From contig JAISKU010000109.1 of NCBI GenBank assembly GCA_031261245.1, positions 1 to 21,614 on the forward strand: DNA of 21,614 nucleotides, given 5' to 3'. Shown piece by piece: positions 14,900 through 21,614 of this stretch (positions are counted from its first letter, which is position 1; every line of letters begins with the position of its first letter). The notes under the pieces were generated by a model, which ran no database searches, had not been told where the DNA came from, and was given only the letters and a program-made list of their open reading frames with translations. The translations under genes and the position numbers were made by a program. The stretch comes from Oscillospiraceae bacterium (GTDB lineage Bacteria; Bacillota; Clostridia; Oscillospirales; Oscillospiraceae).

Positions 14900-16345
14900 A
14901 TGGCACGTACATACTCAGGTATACGTGAGACACGCCCGTATACATATAACGATTTGGGGGGCGGCAGCGTACCCATCTCCGAGGATTTTGAAAAACAATG
15001 CCTGAAGCTCGCCGACCGCTCCTTCAGCCAGGGGCTTCAGTGTCAGCAGATCAACAGCATCTCCGCGCTCGTGTCCCTTGAGGAGTCGGTGTTCGTGATC
15101 CACTCTCCGCAGGGCTGCTCCGGCTGCGTAACGGGCGCGGCGGACGGTTACCGCGTCGGTCAGGCGCACCGCGGCGTGAAGCTCATCAAAAGCCCGCGCG
15201 TGATCATCTCAAACCTCGACCAGAACGACATCATCATGGGCGGCGAGGCGAAGCTGCGCGAGGCCGTCGCGCTCGCGGAGAAGCGCTACGCCCCGAAGAT
15301 GATCTTCATCTTCACCTCCTGCGCCTCCGGAATCATCGGCGACGACGTGGACGCTATCGCGGCGGACATACAGCCCGGCGTGAACGCGAAGCTCGTGCCT
15401 ATCCACTGCGACGGCTTCAAGTCAAAGGTGTGCGCGTCGGGCTTCGACGCGGCGTTCATCGCGATTCAGAAGTATCTGCTGCCGCAGGAGCCGCAGCCGC
15501 GCGAGAAAGGCCTCGTAAACCTCTTCGCGCCGACCTCCATAAGCTACAAGGATCAGCGCGAGATAGAGCGTATGCTCGGTCTGCTCGAGGTCAAGGTCAA
15601 CTACATACCGTTTTACAGCTCCTACGAGAAAATTCAGAAGATAACGACTGCCGAGGCGTCAACCTCCATATGCAAGGTGTTCGCCGACGAGTTCATGAAG
15701 GAGCTTGATGAGACGTACGGCATCCCTTACGCGCATACGGTCATGCCGATAGGCGTGCGCAACACGGACAAGTGGTTCCTCGGCATCGCGGAGCTCATCG
15801 GCAAGGGAGACCTCGCCCGCGGATACATTGAAAAAGAGCACGCGCGCGTGCTCCCGCAGCTCGAGGGCATAAAGAAGCGCCTACAGGGAAAGCGCGTGTT
15901 CATCTGCGGAGGCACGGGGCGCAGCTTCGCCGCCGCCGCGCTGATTGACGACTTCGGCATGGAGCTCGTCGGACTCGAGACCCCGACATACGACCTCGAC
16001 GCGCAGATCGACGTCGAGTACCTCAACGGCATACATAAGAATTACGTAATCGACGTCGCGAACATGCAGCCGTTCGAGCAGGTGAACCTCGTCAACAAGC
16101 TCAAGCCCGACCTGTTTATAGGCGTGCCCACGTGGTCGGCGCGCTTCGGGATACCGACGACGCACGTGCTCGACCCCAAGCGCGCGACGATGGGCTACGA
16201 CGGAATCCTCTACCTCGGCAACAAGATCGCCGACCAGATAGAGCATCCGGGCTTCAACCGCAAGCTCGCGCCCTACGCCCGTCTGCCGTACAAGAAATCG
16301 TGGTACGAGAAGGACGCGTTCCAGTTCATCAAGGAGGTCAAATAG
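14900..16345 (+). CDS. NifD-like subunit of a divergent nitrogenase-like reductase
   Basis: 481 aa, start set by GGGAG 6 nt upstream. P-cluster cysteines are kept: Cys48, Cys73 (SPQGCSGC) and Cys141 (TSCASGIIGDD), equal to NifD Cys62, Cys88 and Cys154. Cys258 (STSICKVF) aligns without gaps to cofactor ligand Cys275 when anchored on ETYGIP/EKYGIP. Other active-site positions differ. The stretch THVLDPKRATMGYDG aligns residue for residue with the NifD segment ending HGFDG, putting Met431 where the cofactor ligand His442 should be. In CDGFKSKVCASGFDAA the partners of Gln191 and His195 are Cys178 and Phe182. The protein should therefore carry a P-cluster and a cofactor cluster but not reduce N2 in the usual way. 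It presumably forms an alpha2-beta2 complex with the next gene product and takes electrons from the iron protein at 7883-8731. The substrate is unknown; a C-S bond reductase like MarDK is one possibility. Confidence 0.92.
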   Translation: MARTYSGIRETRPYTYNDLGGGSVPISEDFEKQCLKLADRSFSQGLQCQQINSISALVSLEESVFVIHSPQGCSGCVTGAADGYRVGQAHRGVKLIKSPRVIISNLDQNDIIMGGEAKLREAVALAEKRYAPKMIFIFTSCASGIIGDDVDAIAADIQPGVNAKLVPIHCDGFKSKVCASGFDAAFIAIQKYLLPQEPQPREKGLVNLFAPTSISYKDQREIERMLGLLEVKVNYIPFYSSYEKIQKITTAEASTSICKVFADEFMKELDETYGIPYAHTVMPIGVRNTDKWFLGIAELIGKGDLARGYIEKEHARVLPQLEGIKKRLQGKRVFICGGTGRSFAAAALIDDFGMELVGLETPTYDLDAQIDVEYLNGIHKNYVIDVANMQPFEQVNLVNKLKPDLFIGVPTWSARFGIPTTHVLDPKRATMGYDGILYLGNKIADQIEHPGFNRKLAPYARLPYKKSWYEKDAFQFIKEVK

Positions 16346-16347
16346 GT

Positions 16348-17634
16348 ATGTCAAGCGTAATTGAAAGCCCGCGCGGCACGTGCGTGCTCGGCGGCGTGAA
16401 CGCCGTACTCTCCGCAATCAGGCGCGTGTGCCCGATTTACCACTCCGGCCCGGGTTGTTGTATGCAGACGACGGCGGGGGAGTCCGGTCAGGCGGGACTT
16501 CGCGGCCCGTTCTACCTCTCGGCTGTCTCGACGCCGTGCTCGAACATGCTCGAGCGCGAGGTCGTGTTCGGCGGGGAGCAGAAGCTCCGCGACGAGATTG
16601 ACGGCTCCATAGAAATCATCGAGGCCGACGCGTATTTCGTGCTCACGGGCTGCACCGCCGGCATAATCGGCGACGACATCGCGAGCGTGACGCGCGAGTA
16701 CTCCTCGCAGGGGATACCCGTTTACCCGATTCTGACGCCCGGCTTCGCCGGGGACAGTCTCCTCGGCTATGAGACGGCGTTTGAGGCGCTGCTCGACTTC
16801 GTCGTGGATAAGGAGCCAAAGCGTCAGAGCGACCTCGTGAACCTCATCGGCGTAGTGCCGTACCACGACCCCCACTGGGAGGGTACGCTCGAGGAGCTCA
16901 CGCGCATACTCCGCAAGCTCGGTCTGCGCGTGAACACGTTCTTCTCCGAGGGACAGGGGATAGAGCACGTCAAATCCTCCTCCTCGGCGGCGCTGAATAT
17001 CATCGTCAGCACACACCTGCTCAAAAAGACGGCGGAGCGGTACGAGGAGGAATTCGGCGTGCCGTCCCTGCGCTTCCCCGCGCTGCCGATAGGCGCGACG
17101 CTCACCTCGCAGTTCGTCCGCGCCGTGGGCGAAAAGCTCGGCCTCGACAAGAAGCTCGTGGAGAGCGTCGTGAACGAGGAGGAGACCTACGTCTACCATT
17201 ATTATGAGAGCATCATCGGCGGCCTGAGCTGGAAACGCTTCGCCGTCGTGGCGGACGGCTCCGCCGCCGTCGGGATAACGCGCTTCCTCGCGGACGACTT
17301 CGGGTTCACGCCCGTCGTGACGATCGTTAGCGAGCCGATTTTCCGCGACAGCGACAGGGAGCGCATCGAGGCCGGTATCCGCACCCTCGAATTCGGCAAT
17401 CCGCCCGACATCTTCTTCCTGCCGGACCACTACGACATCCGCAGCAAGCTGAAGGAGTACGACGGCGTGACGCTGCTCGTCGGCAGCTCGCTCGAGGAGG
17501 AGGTAGCGCTTGAGCTCGACATCCAGTGCCACGTGATGAGCTACCCCGTGTCTGACCGCCTCGTCCTCAACAGAACGTACAGCGGCTATCGCGGCGCGCT
17601 GACGATCGTAGAGGATTTGTTCAACAACCTGTAA
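16348..17634 (+). CDS. NifK-like subunit of a divergent nitrogenase-like reductase
   Basis: 428 aa. ATG at 16348 is 2 nt after the NifD-like stop, with AAGGAGG inside the end of that gene; the in-frame reading that begins further upstream is a shadow of the NifD-like gene. The three P-cluster cysteines are in place: Cys12 (GTCVLGG), Cys37 (GPGCCMQ, with Cys38 beside it) and Cys102 (TGCTAGIIGDD), matching NifK Cys70, Cys95 and Cys153. FGGEQKLRDEI matches the NifK FGG block. It is about 95 residues shorter than Azotobacter NifK (523 aa), mainly because the NifK N-terminal extension is absent and Cys12 lies almost at the start. It is the beta partner of the preceding subunit and shares the P-cluster at their interface. 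Confidence 0.92.
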   Translation: MSSVIESPRGTCVLGGVNAVLSAIRRVCPIYHSGPGCCMQTTAGESGQAGLRGPFYLSAVSTPCSNMLEREVVFGGEQKLRDEIDGSIEIIEADAYFVLTGCTAGIIGDDIASVTREYSSQGIPVYPILTPGFAGDSLLGYETAFEALLDFVVDKEPKRQSDLVNLIGVVPYHDPHWEGTLEELTRILRKLGLRVNTFFSEGQGIEHVKSSSSAALNIIVSTHLLKKTAERYEEEFGVPSLRFPALPIGATLTSQFVRAVGEKLGLDKKLVESVVNEEETYVYHYYESIIGGLSWKRFAVVADGSAAVGITRFLADDFGFTPVVTIVSEPIFRDSDRERIEAGIRTLEFGNPPDIFFLPDHYDIRSKLKEYDGVTLLVGSSLEEEVALELDIQCHVMSYPVSDRLVLNRTYSGYRGALTIVEDLFNNL

Positions 17635-17664
17635 GGGGCGGCGGAGGCTGCCGGAAGGAGACCC

Positions 17665-18891
17665 ATGAAAGTAGCGATGGCAACAAAGGACGGCGAGTTC
17701 GTCACCCAGCATTTCGGGCGCAGCCCGTCCTTCCACATCTATAATATCGACGAGGACACATACGAGTGGGAGTTCCTCGAAATTCGCGAGAACGCGCCCG
17801 CGTGCGAGCAGGGGCACGACTCCTCGGCGTTCGCCGAGTCAATCGCGAACATCTCCGACTGCGCCGCGGTGTTCGTCGCGCAAATCGGCGGCCACGCGGC
17901 CTCCGCCGTGTCACAGCGCGGTATCGCCGTGCTCGAAAAGGCCGGCCACGTGGAGGAGCTGCTCGAGGGGTACATAACGTACCTGCAAAAGACCAGCGCG
18001 CGCGTAAAACTGCGCGAAACGCAAAAAAAAATAACGCCCGAGGCGCTTGCGGAGCACCCGTGCTTCGCGGAGAGCGCAAAGGGACGCTACGGCAGACTTC
18101 ATCTGCCGACGAGCCCCGCGTGCAATATCCGCTGCCGCTTCTGCATAAGAAGCTGCAACGACACGGAGGACAGACCGGGCGTCGCCGCCGGCATAATCTC
18201 CCCAGACGAGGCGGTCTCGATTGTCGGGCGCGCGCTTGAGCTCTCGCCGAATATCCGCGTCGTCGGCATAGCCGGCCCGGGCGACACGCTCGCGACCCCG
18301 GCGGCTATCGAGGCGTTCCGTCAGGTGCATGAGGCGTACCCGGAGCTCATAGAGTGCCTGTCCACAAACGGCCTCGCCCTGCCGGGCAAGTCGGAGGTGC
18401 TGAAAAAAGTCGGCGTCAAGACGCTCACCGTCACGGTGAACGCGGTTGACCCCGAGATAACGGCGAAAATCGTGGACGGCATAGTGTTCGAGGGCAAGCC
18501 CTATGAGGGACTTGCCGCCGCCGAGATACTGATAAGCCGCCAGCTTCGCGGCATACGCGAGGCCGTGGAGGCGGGGATAACGGTAAAGATAAATTCCGTG
18601 CTCATTCCCGGCGTGAACGACACGCACATCGCCGAGATCGCGAAAACCGTCGCGGAGCTCGGCGCGTCGCGCCACAACATCATCCCGCTGATTCCGCAGC
18701 ACAAGTTCGCGGACGTCCCCGCGCCTACGTGCGAGGAGGTCGAGCGCGCGCGCGCGGAGGCGGGGAAGTACCTCACGCAGTTCCTGCACTGCGCGCACTG
18801 CCGCGCTGACGCGTGCGGCGTGCCGGGCGAGACGGATTTCTCGGCGCAGCTGTACTCCGGCAAGGTGCTGGAGACGTTCTCACACGGCTGA
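17665..18891 (+). CDS. NifB-like radical SAM protein with N-terminal NifX-type domain
   Basis: 408 aa, start after GGAAGGAG. Residues 1-106 are a NifX/NafY-type cofactor-binding domain (QHFGR at 15-19, CEQGHDSS at 47-54). A radical SAM domain follows with Cys153-x3-Cys157-x2-Cys160 (PACNIRCRFC). NifB landmarks are present on both sides: HPCF (131-134), DRPGV (169-173) and the C-terminal HCAHCRADACG (Cys376, Cys379, Cys384). In NifB these extra residues hold the two [4Fe-4S] clusters that fuse into the 8Fe carbide core (NifB-co) of the cofactor. Standard fused NifB has the NifX-type domain at the C-terminus, so the order here is reversed. It probably makes the cofactor precursor for the NifD-like subunit, directly or with no separate NifEN scaffold. 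It is the last gene of the operon, ending exactly where the oppositely directed Rrf2 gene ends. Confidence 0.9.
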   Translation: MKVAMATKDGEFVTQHFGRSPSFHIYNIDEDTYEWEFLEIRENAPACEQGHDSSAFAESIANISDCAAVFVAQIGGHAASAVSQRGIAVLEKAGHVEELLEGYITYLQKTSARVKLRETQKKITPEALAEHPCFAESAKGRYGRLHLPTSPACNIRCRFCIRSCNDTEDRPGVAAGIISPDEAVSIVGRALELSPNIRVVGIAGPGDTLATPAAIEAFRQVHEAYPELIECLSTNGLALPGKSEVLKKVGVKTLTVTVNAVDPEITAKIVDGIVFEGKPYEGLAAAEILISRQLRGIREAVEAGITVKINSVLIPGVNDTHIAEIAKTVAELGASRHNIIPLIPQHKFADVPAPTCEEVERARAEAGKYLTQFLHCAHCRADACGVPGETDFSAQLYSGKVLETFSHG

Positions 18892-19323
18892 TCAGATGTT
18901 GTAGTCGTACCCGAGGTAGTTGCTGCTCTTCTCGATGATGTCCTGAAGCGTGACGCTGTCGAGGTACTCGAGCACGAGGCGCTCAACGCTGCTCCAGACC
19001 TCGTCGGCGGTGAGGCTCATGATGTCGGAGCGGTCGGAGGTGGGATCCGGCGCCGCGAGAGAGATGTTGCCGTCAATCGCGCGGAATATCTCCCCGACGG
19101 AGTATTTGTCCGCCGGACGCGAGAGCTTGTACCCGCCGGACGCGCCGCGGGCGGCGGTCAGCATGTCGGTCTTGTTCAGGTGGATCATGATCTGCTCGAG
19201 ATACGTTTTCGAGACGTTCATTCGCGTGGAGATTTCCTTCAGGCTGATAAACCCGTCGTTTTGGTGTGCCGCGAAATCAAGCATCATGCGCAGGGCATGT
19301 CGCGTTTTCGTTGAAATTTTCAT
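18892..19323 (-). CDS. Rrf2 family transcription regulator without cluster cysteines
   Basis: 143 aa from ATG at 19323, which follows GGGGGAG; a second ATG four codons upstream overlaps that ribosome site. The Rrf2 winged-helix pattern is clear: ISLKEISTRMNVSKTYLEQI as helix-turn-helix, then the wing ARGASGGYKLSRPA. IscR and NsrR hold an Fe-S cluster through three cysteines, but this protein contains no cysteine at all. It therefore more resembles CymR, which senses cysteine status through a partner enzyme, or another cluster-free Rrf2 repressor. The adjacency to the nitrogenase-like operon suggests it controls that operon and perhaps the importers. Its own start region has an AT-rich segment with CATACTATTGTG that could be an autoregulatory site. 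Confidence 0.9.
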   Translation of the reverse strand: MKISTKTRHALRMMLDFAAHQNDGFISLKEISTRMNVSKTYLEQIMIHLNKTDMLTAARGASGGYKLSRPADKYSVGEIFRAIDGNISLAAPDPTSDRSDIMSLTADEVWSSVERLVLEYLDSVTLQDIIEKSSNYLGYDYNI

Positions 19324-19357
19324 ATGCTCCCCCATAAATTATCATACTATTGTGCAT

Positions 19358-19385
19358 TTTATACTTTTTACCGACAATATGTCAA
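19358..19385 (-). promoter_or_regulatory. Promoter of the Rrf2 gene
   Basis: Minus strand: TTGACA (19380-19385), a 16-bp spacer and TATAAA (19358-19363). It lies just past the terminator at 19407-19441, so the gene can be expressed independently of the upstream RNA unit. Confidence 0.7.
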
Positions 19386-19398
19386 GTCATAACGCAAT

Positions 19399-19704
19399 AA
19401 AAAACAGTAACACGCGTTCATAAAATATGAACGCGTGTTACTTCTCGTATTCAGTTATCAATGGACTGCATCTGCCTTTCCTTGTCTCCCGTTCCGTAGC
19501 GCGCTCATGTTTCATTTCGAGCATCCGATACGATAAAAGCTCCGCGCGATTTGCCACGCGCATCAGTGGGCATGTCTAACCCAAATCGCCCTGTGCCCGG
19601 CAGCTGAAGCCGGCCTGAAACGGGGAAACCTTTGCCCGAGAAGAGTTCATCCTGCACGGGCAGAAACCGCATTGTACATCGGTATCACCCCTCTCCCTTC
19701 TGTG
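19399..19704 (-). ncRNA. Putative structured non-coding or leader RNA, about 300 nt
   Basis: The region has its own consensus promoter and a strong terminator on the minus strand and no gene of known type. Local stems include TGCCCG/CGGGCA (19657-19662 with 19633-19638), CCGGC/GCCGG around TTCAGCT (19609-19613 with 19597-19601), and GCGATTTG/CAAATCGC (19582-19589 with 19546-19553) enclosing CCAC/GTGG. This density of nested stems suggests a folded RNA. I cannot assign it to a family; 6S-like and raiA-type RNAs would be the first to test. Alternatives are a 10-codon reading frame at 19647-19679 with GGAGAGGGG 8 nt upstream, a 55-codon frame at 19505-19672 with poor ribosome-site spacing, or an attenuated leader of the Rrf2 gene. 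Confidence 0.5.
19407..19441 (-). terminator. Rho-independent terminator of the putative RNA unit
   Basis: Perfect 16-bp stem, GTAACACGCGTTCATA with its complement, around a 3-nt loop. On the minus strand it is followed by TG and then six T's (19404-19399). On the plus strand no T-run follows, so it acts on transcripts coming from the right. Confidence 0.9.
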
Positions 19705-19709
19705 TCTAT

Positions 19710-19738
19710 AATGTACCACAAAACCGGAAATTTGTCAA
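19710..19738 (-). promoter_or_regulatory. Promoter of the putative RNA unit
   Basis: Minus strand: TTGACA (19733-19738), a 17-bp spacer and TACATT (19710-19715). It lies about 30 bp beyond the stop codon of the histidine kinase gene. Transcription would begin near 19703. Confidence 0.75.
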
Positions 19739-19769
19739 GCGTTTTTGTGCAAAAATCATAAAAATTTTA

Positions 19770-21614
19770 TCATCTTTCGGCAAAAGCCTCACTGAGCTTT
19801 GCGATTACTATGTCGAAGTCGAGAGGCTTCCCCACGTGGCCGTTCATCCCTGCGGCGAGGCAGCGCTCAATGTCCTCCTTAAAGACGTTCGCCGTCATGG
19901 CGATGATCGGAATCGACCCGGCGCGCGGCAGCCCGGAGGCGCGGATTCGCCGCGTGGCCTCGTACCCGTCCATCTCCGGCATGTGTATATCCATGAGGAT
20001 CGCGTCGTACAGCTCCGGGTTCTCGGTGAACCTCCGGACGGCGATCGCGCCGTTCTCGGCGCAGTCTATCTCAAGTCCCGTGGGCCCAAGCAGCGTCACG
20101 ACAATCTCGCGGTTGATATCCACGTCCTCGGCGAGCAGTATCCTGCGACCCGTGAAATCGACGGCGCCCGCGCCCGCCTCGTCCCGCTCGCTCTTGTTCA
20201 GCCCGAGCACCTCACGCAGCAGGGAGGATATCTCCGACGGGAACACGGGGCGCGACAGCATCCCCGTCACGCCGGAGTGCGTCGCGGAGTCCTCGGCGTC
20301 GTTCCACTCAATCGAGGGCATTATCGCGATAATCGGCGCGCCGATGCCCCGCGCGCGTATTTCGGACGCGAGCGCGGCTCCGCCGGCGCGCCAGTCCGCG
20401 AGGAACACCTCGTAGGCGTCGCCACCGCGCTCCGCGATGAGGCGCAGCGCCACGTCGCTGTCCGTGACGGCGTCGCACCGCGCTCCGAGCCGCGCAAACA
20501 CCTCGGCCAGATAGCTGCGCTCCTCCTCCGCGCCGTCAACGACGAGGACGCGCACGCCTGGGAGCGACGGCTCCTCGGACGCGGTCTCTCCGCGCGGCAT
20601 TTTCACCGTAAAATAGAAGGAAGAACCCTTTCCGAGCTCTGACTCTATCCATATATCGCCGTTCATCATGTCCACAATGCTGCGCGAGATCGCGAGGCCG
20701 AGACCCGTGCCGCCGTACTTGCGCGACACGCTCGAATCCGCCTGCTGAAACGAATTGAACAGCCGCGCCTTCTGCTCCTCGCTTATGCCGATGCCCGTGT
20801 CCTGCACGACAAACTGCACGGTGCAGATACCGAGCGCGTCCTCGCCAAGCAATTTCGTCCCCACGCGCACGGTGCCGCCCTCCGGCGTGAACTTCACCGC
20901 GTTTGACAGGAGGTTTGTGATAACCTGAGCGAGGCGCTGGTCGTCGCCGTACAGTGTGCGCGGAATGTCGGGGTCGATCGTGACGTAAAAGTCGTGGCGC
21001 AGCTCGACGGCGCGGAACTCGCTCACGTTCGCGGCCTGACGGAGCATTTTTTCAAAATCAAAGCTGACGGGCGACAGCTCAAGCTTGTTCGCCTCGATCT
21101 TTGACATGTCGAGTATGTCGTTTATTATGCCGAGCAGGTGATTCGACGCGGTCTTTATCTTCTCAAAGGAATAGTCCTTGCGCTCCGCGTCCGACGCGGC
21201 CACGCCTATCGCCGTCATGCCGATTATCGCGTTCATCGGCGTGCGTATCTCGTGCGACATCGTGGACAAGAACTCGCTCTTCGCGCGGTTCGCGGCGACG
21301 GCCTGCTCAAGCGCCTGCGCGCGCTCCTTTTCCTTCTCCTGCAAGAGCTTGATGAACTCGTCGGAGCGCGTTATCCTGCCGAGCATACTGTTAATATTCT
21401 CGCCGAGCAGGCGGAACTCGTGGCTGCGCTCATAGCGCGAGATGTCGATCGCGCCATCCTGACCGAGCGCGCCTATGTCGTGGCTGAGTCCCTCGAGCGG
21501 CTTGATAACCGTTCTTGTGAGCAGGAAATACATTATCGCGGCGAGCGCGGCAATCACGATAAGTCCGATGAAAACCGATATCTCCACGGGCTTCGCCATG
21601 TATTCGGAGAGCTC
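19770..21614 (-). CDS. Hybrid sensor histidine kinase with two receiver domains, 5' end cut by the window
   Basis: 614 residues are visible. The frame stays open through the right edge, so the true start and probably an extracellular sensor domain are missing; the ATG at 21599 is unlikely to be the start. Numbering from that ATG, there is a membrane helix (about 8-28), a HAMP linker, a coiled coil (about 85-108) and the phospho-accepting His116 in SHEIRTPMN. The ATPase domain has NLLSNAVKFT, DTGIG and GGTGLGL. Receiver 1 appears degraded: the acidic pair is DG instead of DD/DE (VVDGAEEE) and the conserved Lys is Arg (LSRPV). Receiver 2 is intact (LLAEDVD, LMDIHMPEMDG, GKPLD). No DNA-binding output domain or cognate regulator is in view. 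Whether it controls the locus is unknown, and a link to the RNA unit directly downstream is only positional. Confidence 0.93.
   Translation of the reverse strand, partial: ELSEYMAKPVEISVFIGLIVIAALAAIMYFLLTRTVIKPLEGLSHDIGALGQDGAIDISRYERSHEFRLLGENINSMLGRITRSDEFIKLLQEKEKERAQALEQAVAANRAKSEFLSTMSHEIRTPMNAIIGMTAIGVAASDAERKDYSFEKIKTASNHLLGIINDILDMSKIEANKLELSPVSFDFEKMLRQAANVSEFRAVELRHDFYVTIDPDIPRTLYGDDQRLAQVITNLLSNAVKFTPEGGTVRVGTKLLGEDALGICTVQFVVQDTGIGISEEQKARLFNSFQQADSSVSRKYGGTGLGLAISRSIVDMMNGDIWIESELGKGSSFYFTVKMPRGETASEEPSLPGVRVLVVDGAEEERSYLAEVFARLGARCDAVTDSDVALRLIAERGGDAYEVFLADWRAGGAALASEIRARGIGAPIIAIMPSIEWNDAEDSATHSGVTGMLSRPVFPSEISSLLREVLGLNKSERDEAGAGAVDFTGRRILLAEDVDINREIVVTLLGPTGLEIDCAENGAIAVRRFTENPELYDAILMDIHMPEMDGYEATRRIRASGLPRAGSIPIIAMTANVFKEDIERCLAAGMNGHVGKPLDFDIVIAKLSEAFAER

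Noticed and set aside
14900..17634. True nitrogenase (nifDK)
   Set aside because: Positions equal to NifD His442, His195 and Gln191 are Met, Phe and Cys. No nifE, nifN, nifV or sigma-54 promoter is present, and the K subunit lacks the NifK N-terminal extension.
14900..17634. Protochlorophyllide, chlorophyllide or F430 (CfbCD) reductase
   Set aside because: Those enzymes have no FeMo-co-type cofactor ligand and no NifB partner. Here the Cys275 equivalent and a NifB-like gene are present, and no tetrapyrrole pathway gene accompanies them.
16351..17817. Minus-strand open frame of 488 codons opposite the NifK-like gene
   Set aside because: It mirrors NifK-like coding sequence, has no ribosome site or recognisable domain, and its composition is that of an antisense shadow.
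19505..19672. 55-codon protein gene on the minus strand inside the putative RNA
   Set aside because: The only purine-rich ribosome site is about 15 nt from its ATG. The sequence shows no familiar domain, and strong RNA stems run through it. It is kept as an alternative in the RNA entry, not as a gene.

Overview
The window looks like chromosomal DNA from an anaerobic, GC-rich Firmicute, probably of the class Clostridia. The signs are strong GGAGG-type ribosome sites, consensus sigma-A promoters with 17-bp spacers, an initiator tRNA with an encoded CCA, lipobox signal peptides, an Rrf2 regulator, a nitrogenase-type iron protein and a URO-D-type methyltransferase homologue. The lineage is an inference from gene content, not from a marker gene.

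Layout. (1) 1-3739, plus strand: an operon of two tandem double-cupin paralogues (234-1370, 1407-2549) and a URO-D/MtaA-like protein (2637-3686), ending at a terminator. (2) 3752-7600, minus strand: a nitrate/sulfonate/taurine-type ABC importer (permease, ATPase, lipoprotein) whose operon ends with a QueG-like Fe-S protein. (3) 7642-8805, minus strand: initiator tRNA-Met and a single-gene unit encoding a NifH-type iron protein, each with its own promoter and terminator. (4) 8809-13327, minus strand: a polar amino-acid-type ABC importer (lipoprotein, two permeases, ATPase) with an M20D N-acyl-amino-acid amidohydrolase inside the operon. (5) A MATE exporter (minus strand, 13324-14700) diverges from a nitrogenase-like operon (plus strand, 14900-18891) encoding NifD-like, NifK-like and NifB-like proteins. 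(6) An Rrf2 repressor-like gene meets that operon tail to tail. (7) 19324-19769 holds a promoter-to-terminator unit that looks like a structured non-coding or leader RNA. (8) A hybrid histidine kinase runs off the right edge.

Main result. The NifH, NifD, NifK and NifB homologues form a complete but minimal nitrogenase-like set with no NifE/NifN in view. The D and K subunits keep all six P-cluster cysteines, and D keeps the cofactor cysteine (NifD Cys275). By gap-free local alignment, however, D has Met in place of cofactor ligand His442, Phe in place of His195 and Cys in place of Gln191. The enzyme is therefore unlikely to fix N2. It is more likely a reductase for another substrate, as in the methylthio-alkane reductase type of nitrogenase relative.

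The neighbouring polar-amino-acid importer with an M20D deacylase resembles the tcyJKLMN/ytnL organosulfur-scavenging genes of Bacillus subtilis, which a cysteine-responsive Rrf2 protein (CymR) controls. The second importer and the cysteine-free Rrf2 protein fit the same theme. My working hypothesis is an anaerobic organosulfur (or other small-molecule) acquisition locus that ends in reductive cleavage by a divergent nitrogenase-like enzyme. The substrate cannot be read from the sequence.
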